Positions 4,951 through 8,908 of a DNA stretch of 8,908 bases are shown piece by piece. The stretch's first letter is position 1; each line of letters starts with the position of its first letter. Under the pieces are notes generated by a model. That model saw only the letters and a program-made list of their open reading frames with translations. It did no database searches and was not told the origin of the DNA. The position numbers and the translations under genes are program-made. This DNA comes from an uncultured Eubacteriales bacterium. Lineage in GTDB: Bacteria > Bacillota > Clostridia > Oscillospirales > Oscillospiraceae. Location of the stretch: positions 1 to 8,908 of the forward strand of contig CABRZO010000101.1 in assembly GCA_902475455.1 (NCBI GenBank), written 5' to 3'.

Positions 4951-5859
4951 TCAGGTGGCGGTGGGGTCCAGGGCGTCCCGAAGGGCGTCTCCGATGAAGT
5001 TGATGGCCACCACCAGCAGGATAATGACCACCCCGGGGGGCACCCAGAGCCAGGGCTTGCCGGTGAGGATGGACAGGTTTTCCGCTCCGTTGAGCATGCT
5101 GCCCAGGGAGGCGGTGGGGACTTGAACGCCCATGCCCAGAAAGCTCAGGGCGGCCTCGTCCAGCATGCTGATGGCCACCACGCTGGTGGCGTAGACCAGC
5201 ACCGGGGCGATGGTGTTGGGCAGAATGTCGCTGAAGAGCAGATACCGCCGGGACATGCCGCTGAGCTGGCTACTCTTGACGAAGTTGGACTCCCGGAGGG
5301 AGAGGGTGTTGCCCCGGACCAGCCGGGCCACCCCGGGCCAGTCCACCAGGCCCAGGATCAGGATGATGGACCAGAGGCCCGGTTCAAAGATGGAGGCGGC
5401 CACCAGCACCAGCAGGATGTAGGGGAAGCTCATGATGGCGTCGGTGAGGCGCATGATGACCATATCCACCACGCCGCCGAAAAATCCGCTGATGAGGCCC
5501 AGCACCACCCCCACGCAGGTGGAGATGGCGGCGGCCAGCACTCCCACCAGCAGGCTGATCCGCGTGCCGCTGAGCAGCCGGCTCAGCTGATCCCGGCCGA
5601 TCTGGTCGGTGCCCAGCCAGTGTTGCAGAGAGGGGGGCTGAGAGAAGGCCCCCACGGTTTCGTTGGGGGAATAGGGGCACAGCAGGGGACCGATGAGGGC
5701 GGCCAGTACCAGCAGCAGCACCACCACACAGCTCACCATGGCCAGCTTGTGGCGGCGGAAGCGCCGCCAGACGGTCTGGAGATAGGTTTCACTCTCCTGG
5801 GGAGTCAGGACGGTCCGGGGTTGGGCCGCCTTTTGACGGAGGTATTTCTTGCCGTTCAC
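4951..5859 (-). CDS. dppC: Dipeptide/oligopeptide-type ABC transporter permease, DppC/OppC family
   Basis: This second inner-membrane permease, 302 residues long, forms the translocation channel with DppB. A cytoplasmic N-terminus leads into a first membrane helix at about residues 39-62. The family segment HWLGTDQIGRDQLSRLLSGTR follows at 80-100. The ATPase-coupling loop is at 191-219, ending in ILPN. DEAALSFLGMGVQ at 234-246 and the C-terminal DALRDALDP are typical DppC features. The GTG start (5857-5859) overlaps the dppB stop as GTGA and follows a good AAGGAGGG; the longer upstream frame lies inside dppB. It is the last gene of the operon and ends at the shared terminator. Substrates may be peptides, nickel chelates or other small solutes; the permease alone does not say which. 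Confidence 0.92.
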   Translation of the reverse strand: MNGKKYLRQKAAQPRTVLTPQESETYLQTVWRRFRRHKLAMVSCVVVLLLVLAALIGPLLCPYSPNETVGAFSQPPSLQHWLGTDQIGRDQLSRLLSGTRISLLVGVLAAAISTCVGVVLGLISGFFGGVVDMVIMRLTDAIMSFPYILLVLVAASIFEPGLWSIILILGLVDWPGVARLVRGNTLSLRESNFVKSSQLSGMSRRYLLFSDILPNTIAPVLVYATSVVAISMLDEAALSFLGMGVQVPTASLGSMLNGAENLSILTGKPWLWVPPGVVIILLVVAINFIGDALRDALDPTAT

Positions 5860-6818
5860 GATTTGCCCTCCTTCTGGAAGGAGATAGTGGGATCCGCCAC
5901 CGCGTAGAGGATGTCGGTAATCAGGTTGCCCAGCACCACCACCACGGCGGTGAACAGGCACACCCCCATAATCACGGGATAATCCCGGCTGGTGATGGCG
6001 CTCATGGTCATCAGCCCCAGCCCGGGCCAGGAGAACACCTGCTCCACTACCACGGCGCCCCCAAAGAGCACCGGGATCTCCATGCCGATGACGGTGATCA
6101 CCGTCAGCATGGCGTTGCGCAGGGCGTGCTTATAGATGACCATCCGCCGGCCGATGCCCTTGGCCTTGGCGGTGCGGAGGTAGTCTTGCTGCAGAATTTC
6201 CAGCACCGCGGAGCGGAAATAGCGGATGTTGGTGCCCGCCATGCCGAAGGCCAGCACCACCGTGGGCAGAATCATGTGCCGGATCACATCCAGCGGACCG
6301 CCGCCAACCCCAAGCGTCACCATACCGCTGGAGGGCAGCAGCCCCAGTTTAACGGTGAAGAGGTAGATCAGCAGCAGGGCCAGGAAGAAGCTGGGCACGC
6401 TGGAGCCCAGAAAGGACAGGGAGACCACGGTGTAATCCCCCTTGGAATAGGCGTGGGTGGCGGAGAAGATGCCCCCGATCAGGCTCAGGATGAGGCTGAG
6501 CACCAGGGCGGCCCCCATCAGCAGCAGGGTGGGCCCCAGGTGGGAGAAGATCATCTGGGAGACCGGCTGGAAGGTGGAGTAGCTGGTGCCCAGGTTGCCC
6601 TGGAGCAGTCCCAGCAGCCAGATGAAATACTGAATGTAGGGGGGCTTGTCCAGTCCCCAGTTGACGGCCCGCTGGGCCAGGGCGGCCTCACTTACCCGGG
6701 CGCCGGTCATCATCTCCAGGGGGTTGCCGGACAGGCTCATCAGGGCGAAGTCGATGACGGTGATCAGAAAGAGCACCGGGATGGCGATCAAAACGCGTTT
6801 CAGGATGTATTTTGCCAT
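5856..6818 (-). CDS. dppB: Dipeptide/oligopeptide-type ABC transporter permease, DppB/OppB family
   Basis: This inner-membrane permease of 320 residues is the partner of DppC. It starts MAKYILKRVLIAIPVLFLIT, the standard DppB opening, with a first membrane helix at 8-27. The periplasm-facing segment includes LGLDKP-like WGLDKPPYIQYFIW at 54-67 and GNLGTSY at 74-80. The ATPase-coupling loop QDYLRTAKAKGIGRRMVIYKHALRN spans 211-235, and the closing helices contain VVVEQVFSWPGLG at 256-268. All features and the length are normal. The ATG is two bases past the dppF stop, with its AGGAGG (6829-6834) inside the end of dppF. The longer frame to 6938 is only overlap with dppF. The order of permeases after ATPases differs from the classic dppABCDF arrangement. 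Confidence 0.93.
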   Translation of the reverse strand: MAKYILKRVLIAIPVLFLITVIDFALMSLSGNPLEMMTGARVSEAALAQRAVNWGLDKPPYIQYFIWLLGLLQGNLGTSYSTFQPVSQMIFSHLGPTLLLMGAALVLSLILSLIGGIFSATHAYSKGDYTVVSLSFLGSSVPSFFLALLLIYLFTVKLGLLPSSGMVTLGVGGGPLDVIRHMILPTVVLAFGMAGTNIRYFRSAVLEILQQDYLRTAKAKGIGRRMVIYKHALRNAMLTVITVIGMEIPVLFGGAVVVEQVFSWPGLGLMTMSAITSRDYPVIMGVCLFTAVVVVLGNLITDILYAVADPTISFQKEGKS

Positions 6819-6820
6819 GG

Positions 6821-7822
6821 TCAGGCTCCCTCCTTTGGCTGCAGCCCCCGGCGGCAGGCGGTGAGATGGTCGCTGCCCGGAGAGAGGGGCTCCAGGATGC
6901 CGGTGTAGCTGTCGCAGTCCGGGCAGGCGAAGGGACACCGGGGCCGGAACCGGCAGCCCGGGCCGGGCTGAATCCGGGAGGACACCTCGCCGGTGAGGGT
7001 GATGCCCTCCTCTCCCCGGACATCCGGGTCGGGCACCGGAGCCGCATCGCAGAGGGCCCGGGTGTAGGGGTGGGCTGGGTTGCGGAAGAGCTCCTTGGCC
7101 GGCGCAAGTTCTACAATCTGGCCCAGGTACATGACGGCAATCCGGTCGCTGACGTAATTGACGGCCCCCAGGCCGTGGCCGATGAAGAGGTAGGCCAGCC
7201 CCAGCTCCTGCTGAAGCTGCCGAAACAGATTCAGAATCTGGGCCTGGATGGACACATCCAGGGCGGATACCGGTTCGTCGCAGACGATGAGCCGGGGCCG
7301 CAGGGAGAGGGCCTTGGCGATGGCGATGCGCTGGCGCTGGCCACCGGAGAACTCGTGGGGGTAGCGGTTTTTGGCGCTCTTGGGCATGCCTACCAGGTCC
7401 AGCAGCCGGTCCACCTCGGCTTCCACGTCCCGGCGGGAGGCCAGGCCGTGGTAGACGATGGGGTCCGCCAGCAGATGAAACACATGCTTTTTGGGGTTCA
7501 GGGAGGAGTAGCTGTCCTGGAACACCATCTGTAATTGGGTGCGGACCTGCTTCAGCTCCCGGGGGCCGGCGGTGGTGAGCTCCAGATCGTCAAAGCGGAT
7601 GGAGCCGGAGGTGGGCTGTTCCAGCCGGACGATCTGGCGGCCGATGGTGCTCTTGCCGCAGCCGGACTCTCCCACCAGACCCAGGGTGGTGCCGGCGTCA
7701 ATGGAGAAGCTCACATCGTCCACCGCATGGATATGGCCGGTGACGTGGGAGATCACGCCTCCCTTGATGGGGTAATATACTTTCAGGTGCTCCACCTGGA
7801 GCAGCGGTTCTGTTTGGCTCAT
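6821..7822 (-). CDS. dppF: Dipeptide/oligopeptide-type ABC transporter ATPase, DppF/OppF family
   Basis: This cytoplasmic ATPase of 333 residues pairs with DppD to power import. Walker A GESGCGKST is at 51-59, the Q-loop glutamine at 102, the signature FSGGQRQR at 158-165, and Walker B LIVCDEP with Glu183 at 178-184. The H-loop histidine is at 216, but the surrounding sequence reads IGHGLGAV where family members usually have SHDL; the histidine itself is kept. The C-terminal OppD/DppF extension is present and contains cysteines at 290, 296, 300, 303 and 323, a pattern known in related ATPases to hold an iron-sulfur cluster. The ATG overlaps the dppD stop as ATGA and follows AGGAGGTG. A longer start at 7849 lies inside dppD and is not favoured. 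Confidence 0.93.
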   Translation of the reverse strand: MSQTEPLLQVEHLKVYYPIKGGVISHVTGHIHAVDDVSFSIDAGTTLGLVGESGCGKSTIGRQIVRLEQPTSGSIRFDDLELTTAGPRELKQVRTQLQMVFQDSYSSLNPKKHVFHLLADPIVYHGLASRRDVEAEVDRLLDLVGMPKSAKNRYPHEFSGGQRQRIAIAKALSLRPRLIVCDEPVSALDVSIQAQILNLFRQLQQELGLAYLFIGHGLGAVNYVSDRIAVMYLGQIVELAPAKELFRNPAHPYTRALCDAAPVPDPDVRGEEGITLTGEVSSRIQPGPGCRFRPRCPFACPDCDSYTGILEPLSPGSDHLTACRRGLQPKEGA

Positions 7823-8793
7823 GCGCGCACCTCCTGGACCTGGCAGCAAGTCACCCGGTGGCCCGGGGCCAGCTCCACCGGCTGCTGGGGCAGGGCGCAG
7901 TCGGGGCAGGCGTGGGGACAGCGGGAGCGGAACCGGCAGCCGGTGATGGATTCATAGTGCTCGGGCACCGTGTCCTGAATGGACTCCAGCACCCGCTCCG
8001 AGGTGTCCCGGATGCTGGGCACGCTCTTCAGCAGCGCCCGGGTGTAAGGGTGGGCGGGGGAGTGGAACAGATCCCGCACCGGGGCCTGCTCCACGATCTG
8101 GCCAGCGTACATGACGATGACCTCGTCGGCCATCTGGGCCACCAGCCCCATGTCGTGGGTGATCAGCAGAATGCTCATGCCGTTCTCCTGCTGGAGCTGC
8201 TTTAAAAGCGCCATGATCTGCTTCTGGATGGTCACGTCCAGGGCGGTGGTGGGCTCGTCGGCGATGAGCAGTTTGGGATCGCAGCTCAGGGCCATGGCGA
8301 TCATCACCCGCTGGCGCTGGCCGCCGGAGAGGGTGTGGGGATAGGTGGCGAACACCGCCTCCGGGTCCGGAAGCCCCACCTTTTCCAGCAGCTGGATGGC
8401 CCGGGCCTTGGCCTCCTTCCGGGAGAGCTTCCGGTGGCGGCGCAGCCCCTCCATCAGCTGGTTGCCCACGGTGAACACCGGGTTCAGGCTGGTCAGGGCG
8501 TCCTGAAAGATCATGGACAACTTGCTGCCCCGGACCTGATCCAGGGCCTTTTCCGACAGACCGATGAGTTCCTGGCCGTCAAAGACCACGCTGCCGCCGG
8601 TGACGGCGCCGCCCCGGCCCAGCAGGCCCATAATGGACAGGCAGGTAACGCTTTTGCCGCAGCCGGATTCCCCCACAATGCAGAGGGTCTGGCCGGGGAA
8701 GGCGTCAAAACTGACATCGTTGACCACGTCGCCGGTGCCGAAGTCGCCGGTGAAGGTGGTTTTCAGATGTTGTACGGAGAGGATGGGTTCCAT
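7819..8793 (-). CDS. dppD: Dipeptide/oligopeptide-type ABC transporter ATPase, DppD/OppD family
   Basis: This is the first gene of the transporter operon visible here, encoding a 324-residue ATPase. Walker A GESGCGKSV is at 41-49, the Q-loop Gln97 lies in IFQDALTSLNP, the signature LSGGQRQR at 155-162, Walker B LLIADEP with Glu180 at 175-181, and the H-loop ITHDMGLV with His213. The C-terminal extension carries the CRFRSRCPHACPDC block (286-299) and a Cys-Cys at 316-317, the same likely iron-sulfur pattern as in DppF. The pair of ATPases would dimerise under the DppBC channel. The ATG follows an AGGAGG at 8806-8811 with a longish 12-base gap; a GAGG four bases before the ATG may help. No binding protein is downstream, so it is probably to the right of the window. 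Confidence 0.94.
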   Translation of the reverse strand: MEPILSVQHLKTTFTGDFGTGDVVNDVSFDAFPGQTLCIVGESGCGKSVTCLSIMGLLGRGGAVTGGSVVFDGQELIGLSEKALDQVRGSKLSMIFQDALTSLNPVFTVGNQLMEGLRRHRKLSRKEAKARAIQLLEKVGLPDPEAVFATYPHTLSGGQRQRVMIAMALSCDPKLLIADEPTTALDVTIQKQIMALLKQLQQENGMSILLITHDMGLVAQMADEVIVMYAGQIVEQAPVRDLFHSPAHPYTRALLKSVPSIRDTSERVLESIQDTVPEHYESITGCRFRSRCPHACPDCALPQQPVELAPGHRVTCCQVQEVRA

Positions 8794-8848
8794 TGTGCCT
8801 CACTTCCTCCTGTAAATAGTCTCTGTTTGATTTTGTCAACCGTCTGTT

Positions 8849-8871
8849 CCAAACCTCAGACCGGGGTTTGG
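8849..8871. repeat. Stem-loop upstream of the transporter operon
   Basis: CCAAACCTC (8849-8857) pairs with GGGGTTTGG (8863-8871) to give nine pairs, one of them G-U, around a five-base loop. There is no U-run on either strand, so it is not a typical terminator. It may be a processing or attenuating hairpin between an upstream gene, perhaps a binding protein, and dppD. The region 8794-8908 otherwise shows only a TTGACA (8834-8839, minus strand) with no good -10 box. Confidence 0.45.
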
Positions 8872-8908
8872 GGCTTGGAGCCAACGGCCGAAGATCGGGA
8901 AAGAGCGG

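Noticed and set aside
4942..5907. Plus-strand 321-codon frame opposite dppC
   Set aside because: Same His/Gly/Gln-rich shadow pattern; the dppC permease is on the other strand.
8811..8839. TTGACA with TTTACA 17 bases later as a dppD promoter
   Set aside because: The -35 is perfect but the -10 is poor and overlaps the AGGAGG ribosome site, so transcription would start after that site. Not called as a promoter.
1..8908. CRISPR arrays, insertion sequences, tRNA or rRNA genes, phage genes
   Set aside because: I found no regularly spaced direct repeats, transposase motifs or cloverleaf and rRNA signatures on either strand by reading.

Overview
The window looks like a chromosomal segment from a GC-rich, low-oxygen Firmicute, most likely a gut clostridium of the Oscillospiraceae type (Flavonifractor/Oscillibacter-like). 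This rests on strong AGGAGG ribosome binding sites, sigma-A-type promoters, GTG and TTG starts, a Rex-type redox operator in front of an iron-dependent alcohol dehydrogenase, and the protein sequences. It is a family-level impression only. Nearly all the DNA is coding. I see no rRNA, tRNA, CRISPR array, insertion sequence or phage gene.

Layout. (1) 1-475, minus: N-terminal part of an iron-containing alcohol dehydrogenase that runs off the left edge. (2) 476-801: a 326-base regulatory gap, partly AT-rich. It holds a good promoter for the dehydrogenase whose -10 box lies inside a near-perfect Rex palindrome, a long leader, and a perfect 14-bp hairpin. (3) 802-3695, minus: a compact unit transcribed dus (tRNA-dihydrouridine synthase), then a LysR-type regulator, then an unrecognised 332-residue protein whose C-terminal third carries the R...STS...ExE pattern of ADP-ribosyltransferases. 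(4) 3696-3836: a divergent promoter region with a back-to-back dus promoter and lrgA promoter, plus an inverted repeat at the expected lrgA transcription start. (5) 3837-4891, plus: lrgA and lrgB, overlapping by four bases, ending in a strong bidirectional terminator. (6) 4951-8793, minus: a dipeptide/oligopeptide-type ABC transporter transcribed dppD, dppF, dppB, dppC. Its genes overlap by four bases or are separated by two. No substrate-binding protein is inside the window. (7) 8794-8908: upstream region with a stem-loop.

How the genes fit together. The transporter is a complete membrane/ATPase core (two permeases, two ATPases) lacking only its binding protein. LrgAB-type proteins are membrane proteins linked to overflow metabolism, pyruvate uptake and cell lysis control in other Firmicutes, and LysR-type CidR regulators control related cidAB genes. 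A LysR gene in the unit divergent from lrgAB therefore makes a regulatory link plausible but unproven. The alcohol dehydrogenase is probably derepressed at high NADH/NAD+ through Rex.

The two most interesting items are the putative ADP-ribosyltransferase placed at the end of the dus-lysR unit and the promoter-embedded Rex operator.
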